Shown: positions 1 through 7,251 of the stretch, piece by piece
Layout: each line of letters starts with the position of its first letter
Position numbering within the stretch: the first letter of the stretch is position 1
Assembly: GCF_004341515.1 (NCBI RefSeq)
Contig: NZ_SLZF01000006.1
Span: 372,001 to 436,000 of the forward strand
Direction: 5' to 3'
Origin: Allobosea sp. BK604
Lineage (GTDB): Bacteria > Pseudomonadota > Alphaproteobacteria > Rhizobiales > Beijerinckiaceae
DNA: 64,000 nt
The notes under the pieces: generated by a model
The model's database searches: none
What the model was told of the DNA's origin: nothing
What the model saw: only the letters and a program-made list of their open reading frames with translations
Translations under genes and position numbers: made by a program

Positions 1-892
1 CGAGATAATACTGAACCTGGTCGCGCATGACCGCGGCCTGAGTCCGCACGGTCTGCGGCAGATGCCTATCCTCCGCCTCGGCCTCGTTCAGCATCACGCT
101 GAGCGGGGTCTTGAGAGCATGGGCGAGATTGCCGACCTGGGTCCGCGCCCGCTCCAGGATCTCGCGGTTGGTGTCGATGAGCTGGTTGAGCTCGCCGGCA
201 AGGGGAGCGAGGTCCGGCGGATACTTGCCGGCGATATGGGTCGTCTCGCCGGTGCGCACCGTGCCGACCGCGCTGCGCAGCCTGACCAGCGGGCGCAGGC
301 CGAAGCGGACCTGGACGATGGTCGAGGCGACCAGGGCAAGCCCCAGCGCAAGGAAGGTCATCGTCAGCGTCAGCCGGAAATTGCGGATGTCGTCGTCGAT
401 CTCGTCGGAGGGCGCCGCGACCGCGACGGTGAAGCGGCCATCCTCGCCGACATCGATCTCGCGCTCGAGGATGCGCAATTCGCGATCATCGGGGCCGGAG
501 ACATAGCTCTCGCGCAGGCCGCGCGCATTCGGGGCGATCTGCTGGTCGAGCAGCTTCGGCAACTGTCCCCCGACCAGCGAGCGCGAGGTCCGCATCACCG
601 GCTTGTCGCCGTCGAGGCGGACGATCTGCCAGTACCAGCCCGAGAGCGGCAGGTCGAAACGCGGCTCGCCGAGATCGCCGATCGACTGGCGCTCGGTCTC
701 CGGCGGCGCCGCGAGATCGGCGACCAGCTCCTTGATGTAGACGCTGAGGCGCTCGTCGAAGCCGCGCTCGGCCGAGCGGCGGTAGAAGGTGGTCAGGCCG
801 ATGCCGGCCAAGGCGAGAACGAGCGCGCAGCAGATCGCCGCCGACAGGAAGAGCCGCGCTCCGAGCGAGTAGCGGTGCGGCTTGAACGGCAT
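1..892 (-). CDS. feuQ: FeuQ/PhoQ-like sensor histidine kinase (C-terminal part lies outside the window)
   Basis: Inner-membrane sensor kinase, the partner of the regulator encoded just upstream. Reading from the ATG at 892, residues about 10-30 form a first membrane segment. A periplasmic sensor region of about 140 residues follows, then a second membrane segment near 172-197, a HAMP-like stretch, and the dimerisation H-box NLAHALKTPLSV with phospho-acceptor His near residue 258. The ATP-binding domain is cut off by the window edge. The gene begins 6 nt after the regulator's stop, so the two are co-transcribed. The FeuQ name rests on the very FeuP-like partner and gene order; PhoQ-type signal sensing is family knowledge and the signal is unknown. 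Confidence 0.85.
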   Translation of the reverse strand, partial: MPFKPHRYSLGARLFLSAAICCALVLALAGIGLTTFYRRSAERGFDERLSVYIKELVADLAAPPETERQSIGDLGEPRFDLPLSGWYWQIVRLDGDKPVMRTSRSLVGGQLPKLLDQQIAPNARGLRESYVSGPDDRELRILEREIDVGEDGRFTVAVAAPSDEIDDDIRNFRLTLTMTFLALGLALVASTIVQVRFGLRPLVRLRSAVGTVRTGETTHIAGKYPPDLAPLAGELNQLIDTNREILERARTQVGNLAHALKTPLSVMLNEAEAEDRHLPQTVRTQAAVMRDQVQYYL

Positions 893-898
893 CGGTCC

Positions 899-1567
899 TC
901 AGACCTTGGCGGGTGCCGCTGCGATATAGCCCAGACCCCGGACGGTCTCGATGACCTCGACGCCGAGCTTCTTGCGCAGGCGACCGACGAAAACCTCGAT
1001 CGTATTGGAATCGCGGTCGAAATCCTGATCATAGAGATGCTCGACCAGCTCGGTGCGCGAGACGACGCGGCCCTGGTGGTGCATCAGATAGGCGAGCAGC
1101 CGGTATTCATGCGAGGTCAGCTTGACCGGGTTGCCGTCGACCACGACGCGGCTGGCGCGGGTATCGAGCCGGACAGGCCCGCAGATCAGCTCGGAGGTGG
1201 CGTGGCCGGCGGCGCGGCGCAGCAGCGCGCGCACGCGCGCCAGCAATTCCTCGATATGGAACGGCTTGACGACATAATCGTCGGCGCCGGCGTCGAAGCC
1301 CGAGACCTTGTCGCTCCAGCGGTCGCGCGCGGTCAGGATCAGGACCGGCATGGTCTTGCCGGCCCGGCGCCAGCCCTGCAGCACGGCGACGCCATCGACC
1401 TTGGGCAGGCCGAGATCGAGGATCACGGCGTCATAGGGCTCGTTTTCGCCAAGATAGAGCCCCTCCTCGCCGTCGAAAGCCTTGTCGACGGCATAGCCGG
1501 CATTTTCCAGCGCGGTCGCGATCTGGCGGTTGAGGTCCTTGTCGTCCTCGACGACGAGCAGTCTCAC
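899..1567 (-). CDS. feuP: FeuP-like OmpR-family response regulator
   Basis: Transcription factor of a two-component system, 222 aa. The receiver domain (about 1-115) carries the acidic pair D8/D9, phospho-acceptor D51 (VILDLGLP), T79 and K101. The OmpR/PhoB winged-helix domain (about 125-218) has the usual RVVSRTELVEHLYD and NTIEVFVGRLRKKLG segments. The motif LTARDRWSDKV after the receiver beta-4 strand is typical of the rhizobial FeuP branch. The sensor kinase follows after 6 nt, and a small secreted PepSY-like protein lies upstream on the same strand. In rhizobia FeuP/FeuQ control envelope and osmotic-adaptation genes; the regulon here cannot be inferred. Confidence 0.9.
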   Translation of the reverse strand: MRLLVVEDDKDLNRQIATALENAGYAVDKAFDGEEGLYLGENEPYDAVILDLGLPKVDGVAVLQGWRRAGKTMPVLILTARDRWSDKVSGFDAGADDYVVKPFHIEELLARVRALLRRAAGHATSELICGPVRLDTRASRVVVDGNPVKLTSHEYRLLAYLMHHQGRVVSRTELVEHLYDQDFDRDSNTIEVFVGRLRKKLGVEVIETVRGLGYIAAAPAKV

Positions 1568-1597
1568 GGTCGACTCACTCCTGTTGACGATGTCAGG

Positions 1598-1654
1598 CTA
1601 GATCGCATCGGCTTTTCCGAAAACCGCAATCCACTTCTCGGGCCGATGTTCTAG
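1598..1654 (-). repeat. Family B palindromic intergenic repeat, copy 1
   Basis: CTAG-bounded stretch whose core reads GCATCGGCTTTTCCGAAAAC, then a short loop, then a TCTCGGGCCGATGT arm, so it folds into a stem-loop (GCATCGG pairs with CCGATGT/C, TTTTCCGAAAA with the CTCGGG region imperfectly). Related copies lie at 40487-40535 and 42133-42177. It sits between feuP and the PepSY-like gene. It resembles rhizobial intergenic mosaic elements in style. Confidence 0.7.
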
Positions 1655-1660
1655 CAGAAC

Positions 1661-1981
1661 TCAGCGGATGGCCGAGACCTTGCCGGACTGCCCTTCGAGC
1701 GTGACGCGCGCGACACGTCCGTCGCGCTTCAGCGTCGTCACGACATAGACGAAATCGTCGCCCTGGCGGCAAAGCCTGATGCGCACCACCTCGCCAGGCG
1801 CGGCAACACGCGCATGGTGCGAGGCCTGAGCCGGCTGCATCACGCGGCCTTCGGCCACGGCCTCGCGGGTCTCGTCTGCCGACAGGCAGGAGATCGGCGC
1901 CTGGCTGTCGACATTGACGATTGGCAGAGGCGTAGCCAGCAGGCTCAGGGCAAGTAAAGGTTCGACGGGCATCATCGACAT
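1661..1981 (-). CDS. Small secreted PepSY-like protein
   Basis: A 106-aa exported protein of unknown function. Residues 1-20 are hydrophobic (PLLALSLLATPLPIVN) and look like a signal peptide. The C-terminal half, with VVRIRLCRQGDDFVYVVTTLKRDGRVARVTLEGQSG, has the beta-strand pattern and closing dG/sG-K turn of PepSY-like domains. It lies upstream of feuP on the same strand, separated by a palindromic repeat. Small PepSY proteins next to a two-component system are common and may modulate the sensor's periplasmic domain. The start could also be the Met at codon 3 or 4. PepSY assignment is by pattern only. Confidence 0.6.
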   Translation of the reverse strand: MSMMPVEPLLALSLLATPLPIVNVDSQAPISCLSADETREAVAEGRVMQPAQASHHARVAAPGEVVRIRLCRQGDDFVYVVTTLKRDGRVARVTLEGQSGKVSAIR

Positions 1982-2411
1982 GCGCTAACCCCGAGCAACT
2001 GAACGCGCCATGAATATGGCCGTCCCGCTGATTGCGAGGATATGTCAGCGTACCGGCACGCGTCCACGTCATTCCCGCCCTCTACCCATGATTGCACCGG
2101 TTTGTGCGATCACGAGTTCGAACGCGACCGGTGAAGTGCCGGAATCGACCTGCCGCTCCGCGGCCCGATGGAGCCAGCACGACGCGCTCGCCGCATGCGA
2201 CCGAATCACGCGGGCAGCTCGAGCGGTCCGATCCCGGAGCGCTCAGTCCCCTCGCCCGACGGGATCCCCGCCAGGTCCCAGGGACTGCTTCGGCGCAGCC
2301 GCTCATCAGCCTGGCGGCGCCGGACACCAGCGTGATGGGTGTCATGATCGTACCGATTGGGGTTCATTCGAGCCGCCCGACGCGCTATCGAGCCTTCAAA
2401 CGGAGGTCTCG
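1982..2411. other. Gene-free interval upstream of the protease pair
   Basis: About 430 bases without a convincing gene. An open frame continuous with the protease downstream is rich in Arg/Ser/Pro and lacks any signal peptide or domain, so it is treated as non-coding. No clear sigma-70 promoter or hairpin is recognised; the protease Shine-Dalgarno GGAGG lies at its end (2402-2406). Confidence 0.5.
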
Positions 2412-3185
2412 ATGACGCTCGGACGATGGATCGCAACTGCCGGACTGGCGCTTTCCCTGATGCCTGCACCGGCCCTGGCCGTGGTCGGCGGGCGCGAGGG
2501 CGGGCCCGCCGCCGCCTCGACCCTGATGGTCCTGAACGCCCGCGGCGGCGTCTGCACCGGCATCGTGCTGTCGCCGCGCACGATCCTGACCGCGGCGCAT
2601 TGCACCGAAGGCGGTGTCGACCTGCGGATCCACTGGAAGGACGGCAGCGGCGAACCGGTGCTGATCGCCCCCACCAACGTAAGCTTCCACCCTGAATTCG
2701 AGGCCAAGGCGATCACGACGCGCCGTCGCTCGGTCGATCTCGCCCTGCTGCGGCTGCCCTCGACCCTGCCCGGCCGGTTCGCTCCGGCGACTCTTCTCGA
2801 CGGAGCGCTGCCGCGCGCGGGCACGGCGCTCACGCTCGCCGGCTACGGCGTCTCGCGCGAAGGCGAGGCACGCACCACCGGCACCTATCGCTCGGCCGCG
2901 CTCAGCGCCGTCGAGCCCTATGGTCCCGGCCGGATCCTGATCTGGGCGTCGGACCCGCAAACCGGCGGCAAGAAGCCGGGTGCCGGCGCCTGCCAGGGCG
3001 ATTCAGGCGGCCCGATCTTCGATGGCGGCGAGGACGTCGTCGCCGTGAGCAGCTGGTCGACCGGGCCGAAAGGCCGCAATTGCGGGCTGCTGAGCCAGGG
3101 CGTGCTGGTCGCGCCGCAGCGCGCCTGGATCGACGGCACCCTGTCGCAATGGGGCGAAAGCGCCAGCTGGACGGCAGGCCGTTAA
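2412..3185 (+). CDS. Secreted trypsin-fold (S1) serine protease, paralogue 1
   Basis: Secreted S1-family endopeptidase, 257 aa. Residues 1-23 are a signal peptide ending ALA, followed at once by VVGG, the normal mature N-terminus of the family. Catalytic triad: H63 in TAAHC, D109 in VDLALL, S198 in GDSGGP. The residue six before the catalytic Ser is Gly rather than Asp, so trypsin-like Arg/Lys specificity is not expected. The ATG is chosen for its GGAGG ribosome site 5 nt upstream; the open frame extends further 5' but is not protein-like. A second paralogue follows 75 nt downstream in the same direction. Substrate unknown. Confidence 0.88.
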   Translation: MTLGRWIATAGLALSLMPAPALAVVGGREGGPAAASTLMVLNARGGVCTGIVLSPRTILTAAHCTEGGVDLRIHWKDGSGEPVLIAPTNVSFHPEFEAKAITTRRRSVDLALLRLPSTLPGRFAPATLLDGALPRAGTALTLAGYGVSREGEARTTGTYRSAALSAVEPYGPGRILIWASDPQTGGKKPGAGACQGDSGGPIFDGGEDVVAVSSWSTGPKGRNCGLLSQGVLVAPQRAWIDGTLSQWGESASWTAGR

Positions 3186-3260
3186 GGTGCCTCGACCAAA
3201 ACACTGGACTGCCGCGCTCAAGCCCATAGATTAGCAGCAGTGAGAACGGCGGTTCATTCC

Positions 3261-4112
3261 ATGATCTTTCGCGCACCAGCTCTAGTCTTGGCCGTTACGC
3301 TCAGTGCGGCCGCTTCTCCCGCTCTTGCCGTCGTTGGCGGCGAGCTCTCGCGGGACATTGACGGCCCGCGCGCCTGGACGGTGCGCGTCGAGACCAGCCG
3401 CGGCGAGCTCTGCTCGGGGGCCGCGATTGCGCCCGAGCTCGTGCTCACGGCGGCGCATTGCCTGATGGGCGGCGGTTCGGTCAGTGTCGTCAGCCTCGAT
3501 CCGCGCTTCCGCGACCGCCGCCTGCCGGTCGTCGCGGTGTTGCCGCACCCGACTTTCGTCCCCGGCACGACGCCGCGCACGCAGCCCGGCGCCGATCTCG
3601 CACTCCTGCGGCTGGCCGTGCCGCTACCGGCCGATATCGAGCCGCTCTCGCTCGGCAGCGGGCTCTGGCAGGGCGAGACCGTGACCATGGCCGGCTACGG
3701 CCTGGCCATCGAGAACAACAAGCGCACGGCGCGCAAGCTGCGCGAAACGCAGCTCGTCAATGCCGGCAACTACACCACCGCCAACACGGTCAAGGTCGCG
3801 GTCGATACCCGCGCCATGGGCGAGGCGCCGGGCGCCGGCGCCTGCCGCGGCGATTCCGGCGGGCCGGTGCTGCGCGGCACCGGCAATTCGCGCGACCTCG
3901 TCGGCATCGTCAGCTGGTCGAGCGGCCCGCTCAACTCGCATGTCCGGCGCATTTGCGGCGGCTTCACCGCGATCACGCCGATCAGCGAATACCGCTCCTG
4001 GATCTCCGAGGCGAGCGGCCAATTGCTGGCGCTCGGCCGCGAGCGGCGGCGCGGCAGCGAGCCCGTTCCGCCACGCGAGAATTCGAGCTGGAGCTGGTGG
4101 TTCAGCCGCTAG
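3261..4112 (+). CDS. Secreted trypsin-fold (S1) serine protease, paralogue 2
   Basis: S1 protease of 283 aa with a signal peptide (about 1-23, ending ALA) followed directly by VVGG. Triad: H66 in TAAHC, D112 in ADLALL, S199 in GDSGGP, again with Gly six residues before the Ser. Compared with paralogue 1 it carries a longer C-terminus rich in Arg, Ser and Trp (ENSSWSWWFSR). An upstream GTG at 3240 is in frame, but the ATG gives a normal signal peptide. The TAG stop at 4110-4112 is formed by the CTAG end of a 106-bp repeat, so the tail may have been reshaped by the repeat. Probably arose by tandem duplication. Confidence 0.85.
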   Translation: MIFRAPALVLAVTLSAAASPALAVVGGELSRDIDGPRAWTVRVETSRGELCSGAAIAPELVLTAAHCLMGGGSVSVVSLDPRFRDRRLPVVAVLPHPTFVPGTTPRTQPGADLALLRLAVPLPADIEPLSLGSGLWQGETVTMAGYGLAIENNKRTARKLRETQLVNAGNYTTANTVKVAVDTRAMGEAPGAGACRGDSGGPVLRGTGNSRDLVGIVSWSSGPLNSHVRRICGGFTAITPISEYRSWISEASGQLLALGRERRRGSEPVPPRENSSWSWWFSR

Positions 4113-4214
4113 AGCATTTCCGCGTTTCTCCGAATCGCGAAAATCCTCTAACCTTTTGTTTTAACGCATTTTCTTCACGCGAACCGGTATCCACTTCGCT
4201 CGAAAATGCTCTAA
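4109..4214 (+). repeat. Family A 106-bp palindromic element, copy 1
   Basis: Begins CTAGAGCATTTCCGCG and ends CGAAAATGCTCTAA. Two hairpins: arm one pairs AGAGCATTT..CGCG with CGCGAAAAT.CTCT; arm two pairs GCATTTTC with GAAAATGC around ACGCGAACCGG. It supplies the TAG stop of the preceding protease gene. Differs from copy 2 (inverted, 4365-4470) at only about three internal positions. Confidence 0.9.
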
Positions 4215-4314
4215 GGCCGTTCGATCGTCCTGCCGGCAGGGCTGCCTGACGCGGCCGGCAGGGCCGGCGCGTCATCGTCCCCGGCCATCGGAAAACCTCG
4301 TACCGCAAACGCAA

Positions 4315-4344
4315 AAGCCGCCGGCTCAGGGAGCGCGGCGGCTT
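4315..4344. terminator. Possible bidirectional hairpin between convergent genes
   Basis: A perfect 9-bp stem AAGCCGCCG / CGGCGGCTT with a 12-nt loop, lying between the plus-strand proteases and the minus-strand LOG gene. It lacks a long T-run on the plus strand, so it is a weak terminator candidate. Confidence 0.4.
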
Positions 4345-4364
4345 CGGTTCTGGTCACGGCTTCG

Positions 4365-4470
4365 TTAGAGCATTTTCGAGCGAAGTGGATACCGGTTCGC
4401 GTGAAGAAAATGCGTCAAAACAGAAGGTTAGAGAATTTTCGCGATTCGGAGAAACGCGGAAATGCTCTAG
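4365..4470 (-). repeat. Family A 106-bp palindromic element, copy 2 (inverted)
   Basis: Reverse-oriented copy (TAGAGCATTTTCGAGCGAAG ... GGAAATGCTCTAG) facing copy 1 across about 150 bp. The pair makes a long inverted repeat that could extrude as a cruciform or act as a composite unit. Confidence 0.9.
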
Positions 4471-4494
4471 CGGGAAGCGCAGCGCGAAGCGCAG

Positions 4495-5076
4495 CTACAC
4501 CTCCTCCTTCGCCACCCACTTGACCGTGGCGGTGGGCACGTACTGCTCCATCCGGTCGAGCAAGGTCGCCGGCTCGGTATCGGTGATCGTCATGGCGCGA
4601 TGGGTCTGCTTGAGGAACCCGGCCTCGACCGTGTTGTCGAGAAAGGTCGCGAGCGGGTCGTAGAAGCCGGCGACATTGAGGAAGGCCAGCGGCTTGGCGT
4701 GGATGCCGAGCTGAGCCCAGGTCCAGATCTCGAACAGCTCCTCGAAGGTGCCGATGCCGCCGGGCATGGCGATGAAGCCGTCCGAGAGCTCGGCCATGCG
4801 CGCCTTGCGGACGTGCATGGTGTCGACCACTTCGAGCTCGCTCAGCCCGTTATGGCCGATCTCCTTCTCGCGCAGGGCGCGCGGGATGACGCCATGCACC
4901 CTCGCGCCCGCTTCCAGCGCCGCATTGGCGACGATGCCCATCAGGCCGACGGCGCCGCCGCCATAGACCAGCGTCAATCCGCGCTTCGCGATCTCGACGC
5001 CCATGGCTGTCGCACCGGCCGCGTAGACCGGATCGTTGCCCGGATTCGAGCCGCAGAAGACACAGACTGATTTCAT
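4495..5076 (-). CDS. LOG-family (TIGR00730) nucleotide 5'-monophosphate phosphoribohydrolase
   Basis: Cytosolic Rossmann-fold enzyme, 193 aa, of the lysine decarboxylase-like/LOG family. LOG enzymes release the base from cytokinin riboside or other nucleoside 5'-monophosphates. Visible motifs are VCVFCGS at the N-terminus, VYGGG (38-41), MHVRKARM (87-94) and the signature PGGIGTFEE (105-113), whose Gly and Glu residues bind the phosphoribosyl group and catalyse cleavage. Its start overlaps the stop of the upstream M20 peptidase by 4 nt (ATGA), so the two are one transcript. True substrate (AMP versus modified purine) is not determined by the sequence. Confidence 0.88.
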   Translation of the reverse strand: MKSVCVFCGSNPGNDPVYAAGATAMGVEIAKRGLTLVYGGGAVGLMGIVANAALEAGARVHGVIPRALREKEIGHNGLSELEVVDTMHVRKARMAELSDGFIAMPGGIGTFEELFEIWTWAQLGIHAKPLAFLNVAGFYDPLATFLDNTVEAGFLKQTHRAMTITDTEPATLLDRMEQYVPTATVKWVAKEEV

Positions 5077-6455
5077 GCTCCGAGGACCTGCAGAATGCGG
5101 GCCCAGGAACGCTGGCCCTTGTGGAAGGAGGAGAGATCGTACTTCTCGTTCGGCGAATGCACGCGGTCATCGTCGAGGCCGAAGCCGACGAAGAGCGTGT
5201 CGATGCCGAGGATGCGCTTGAAATCGGCCGCGATCGGGATCGAGCCGCCGGAGCCGATCGCCACCGCCTTGCGGCCCCATTCCTCGGTCAGCGCGCCCTG
5301 GGCCTTCTGCAACGCCGGCATATCGACCGGCACCGCCAGCGCCGGCGAGGCGCCATGGCTGATGAACTCGGCGGTGACGTCATCCGGCAGGCGCTCGCGC
5401 ACGAATTGCTGGAAGGCGGCGGCGATCTTCTGCGGGTCCTGCTTGCCGACCAGGCGGAAGGAGATCTTGGCGGAGGCCTTGGAGGCGATCACCGTCTTGG
5501 TGCCCTCCCCGGTATAGCCGCCCCAGATGCCGTTGACGTCGCAGGTCGGGCGCGACTGGATCTGCTCGATCAGCATGCGGCCCTTCTCGCCGACCGAATG
5601 CTTCAGGCCGATCTGGCCGAGGAACTCCTTCTCGGTCAGACCGAGATCGGCCCAATCGGCCTTCTGCGCGTTGGTCGGCTCTTCGACGCCCTCATAGAAG
5701 CCGGGGATCAGGATGCGGCCGGTCTCGTCCTTGAACTGGGCGATGATGTTGGCGAGCACATGGATCGGGTTCGCCGCCGCGCCGCCGAACAGGCCGGAAT
5801 GCAGGTCGCGGTCGGCGCAGGTGATCGCGACCTCCTGATAGACCATGCCACGCAGCGAGGAGGTGATGGCGGGCGTCTCCCGGTCCCACATGCCGGTATC
5901 GCAGACCAGCGCGAGATCGGCCTTGAGCTCCTCGGCATTGGCCTTGACGAAGGGCGGCAGGCTGACCGAGCCCGATTCTTCCTCGCCCTCGACGATGATG
6001 GTGAGGCTGATCGGCAGGTCGCCGGTCTCGGCCAGCGTCGCGCGCAGCGCCTCGACGAAGGTCATGACCTGGCCCTTGTCGTCGCAGGCGCCGCGGCCGG
6101 TGATGACCTTGCGGCCGGGCTCGATCTCCTTGATCTCGGGCTTGAACGGATCGTTCTCCCAAAGCTCCAGCGGATCGACCGGCTGGACGTCATAATGGCC
6201 GTAGAACAGCACATGCGGCGCGCCGGGCTTGCGCCGATGGGCGACGACGACCGGCTGGCCGCCGGTCTCGCGCACGGAAGCATCGAAGCCGAGCGTGACG
6301 AGATCGTCCTTCAGCCACTCGGCAGCACGGCGGGTCTCGGCGTTGAAGGCCGGATCGGTCCCGATCGAGGGAATGGCGACCCAGGACGAGAGGCGCAGCA
6401 GCGCAGCGTCGAGATCGGCATCGAGCCGGGAAAGGATCGCGGGAAGCTTGGACAT
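5073..6455 (-). CDS. M20 family zinc dipeptidase
   Basis: Cytosolic di-zinc amidohydrolase of the ArgE/DapE/carnosinase group, 460 aa, usual length for the dipeptidase branch. Metal-binding segments appear in order: FYGHYDVQP (His), GRGACDDKG (bridging Asp preceded by Gly-Arg-Gly), EGEEESGS (catalytic and metal Glu), CDTG (Asp) and VHSPNEKYD (His). The lid/dimerisation domain lies in the middle third. It leads the two-gene unit with the LOG hydrolase. Probable role is hydrolysis of imported dipeptides; exact substrate unknown. Confidence 0.9.
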   Translation of the reverse strand: MSKLPAILSRLDADLDAALLRLSSWVAIPSIGTDPAFNAETRRAAEWLKDDLVTLGFDASVRETGGQPVVVAHRRKPGAPHVLFYGHYDVQPVDPLELWENDPFKPEIKEIEPGRKVITGRGACDDKGQVMTFVEALRATLAETGDLPISLTIIVEGEEESGSVSLPPFVKANAEELKADLALVCDTGMWDRETPAITSSLRGMVYQEVAITCADRDLHSGLFGGAAANPIHVLANIIAQFKDETGRILIPGFYEGVEEPTNAQKADWADLGLTEKEFLGQIGLKHSVGEKGRMLIEQIQSRPTCDVNGIWGGYTGEGTKTVIASKASAKISFRLVGKQDPQKIAAAFQQFVRERLPDDVTAEFISHGASPALAVPVDMPALQKAQGALTEEWGRKAVAIGSGGSIPIAADFKRILGIDTLFVGFGLDDDRVHSPNEKYDLSSFHKGQRSWARILQVLGA

Positions 6456-6594
6456 GGACTGGCTCTCGATAGGCTGTTGGAAAAACCGATTCAGGTGGCG
6501 GCATCATGACAAGCATGGAGCGCGGCGTCAGCAGGCAGTGGCATGCGCGATGCGTATCACCGCCGACCGCAGCCGCATTCCACCGCTGGCCCGG

Positions 6595-6888
6595 TCATTC
6601 TCCCTCGATCCCATCGGGCCACATCCGTGCGGCGTGCAGAATGCGCAGGACACGGATTCTGTCGGCCAATACCGCCTAAACGGCGATGTACGACGTCTGT
6701 GGAATGACGAGTTCACGCGTACCGGCGATGCGCCCCGGACGACCGCTCTCGGGAAAATCCACGAGCCGATGCGCAGCGGAGACGATCCTTTCGTCGACCT
6801 GGACTGCGGCCCGCGGGTTCTCCGCTTCGACGTAACTGAAGATATCGTCGCGATCGGTCAGCGCGAAGCGCGCCCAAACCAGCATCAT
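6595..6888 (-). pseudogene. ParE/RelE-type toxin interrupted by an in-frame amber codon
   Basis: The start ATG at 6888 overlaps the antitoxin stop (ATGA), the normal order for these modules. The first 70 codons read as a ParE/RelE-fold toxin (ARFALTDRDDIFSYVEAENP...GTRELVIPQTSYIAV), then TAG occurs at 6678-6676. Without any frame shift, reading resumes as AVLADRIRVLRILHAARMWP to a TGA at 6595-6597. Total length would be 97 aa, normal for the family, and the resumed part is the typical C-terminal strand holding the Arg and His-Ala-Arg residues. The simplest reading is a TAT/TAC Tyr codon mutated to TAG, giving an inactive or truncated toxin. Confidence 0.75.
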
Positions 6889-7193
6889 GGCTCTTCGCCG
6901 GCCGCCTTGCGCAGAGCTGCAGCGCGGCGCCGAGCAAAATGAGCTTCGGCTTCCGCATCGTCGACATCGGGCCGCTGATCATCGAGCACCTGCCTGACCT
7001 TGCCGCGGAACCAGGCGTCATAAGCCTCGCTCGTGCTGACGAGTTCAAGCGGCAGCGCTCCCTCATTCGCCGTGCGGGTCAAAAGGATACGAACCACATC
7101 CGAGACCGTCAGGCCCATGCTCTCGAGCACGGCGCTCGCGCGCTCCTTCACCTCGGCATCGACGCGCGTCTGGACCAATGCATTCGCAGCCAT
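6885..7193 (-). CDS. RelB/DinJ-type antitoxin
   Basis: Antitoxin of 102 aa. The N-terminal ribbon-helix-helix region ALVQTRVDAEVKERASAVLE followed by GLTVSDVVRILLTR is the DinJ/RelB signature, and the acidic/Arg-rich C-terminus would wrap the toxin. The ATG at 7193 is preferred because GGAGGT lies 5-6 nt before it; a longer version starting at 7238 has no such site. Its stop overlaps the toxin start. Such proteins repress their own promoter; since the cognate toxin carries a nonsense codon, this may be an orphan antitoxin. Confidence 0.82.
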   Translation of the reverse strand: MAANALVQTRVDAEVKERASAVLESMGLTVSDVVRILLTRTANEGALPLELVSTSEAYDAWFRGKVRQVLDDQRPDVDDAEAEAHFARRRAAALRKAAGEEP

Positions 7194-7251
7194 GGCGAAA
7201 CCTCCATTCGGCTCGAATGTAATGCAATTGAATGACAACCGCCAGTCTGAC

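Noticed and set aside
62..1654. Long plus-strand open frame of 530 codons
   Set aside because: It is antisense to clear feuP and feuQ-like genes; its translation is Asp/Arg/Gly-rich with no domain, a typical shadow in high-GC DNA.
2010..2411. In-frame 5' extension of the first protease
   Set aside because: No signal peptide or protein-like composition; a good ribosome site and signal peptide start at 2412.
5121..6509. 462-codon plus-strand frame opposite the M20 peptidase
   Set aside because: Shadow of a gene whose metal-binding motifs are intact on the minus strand.
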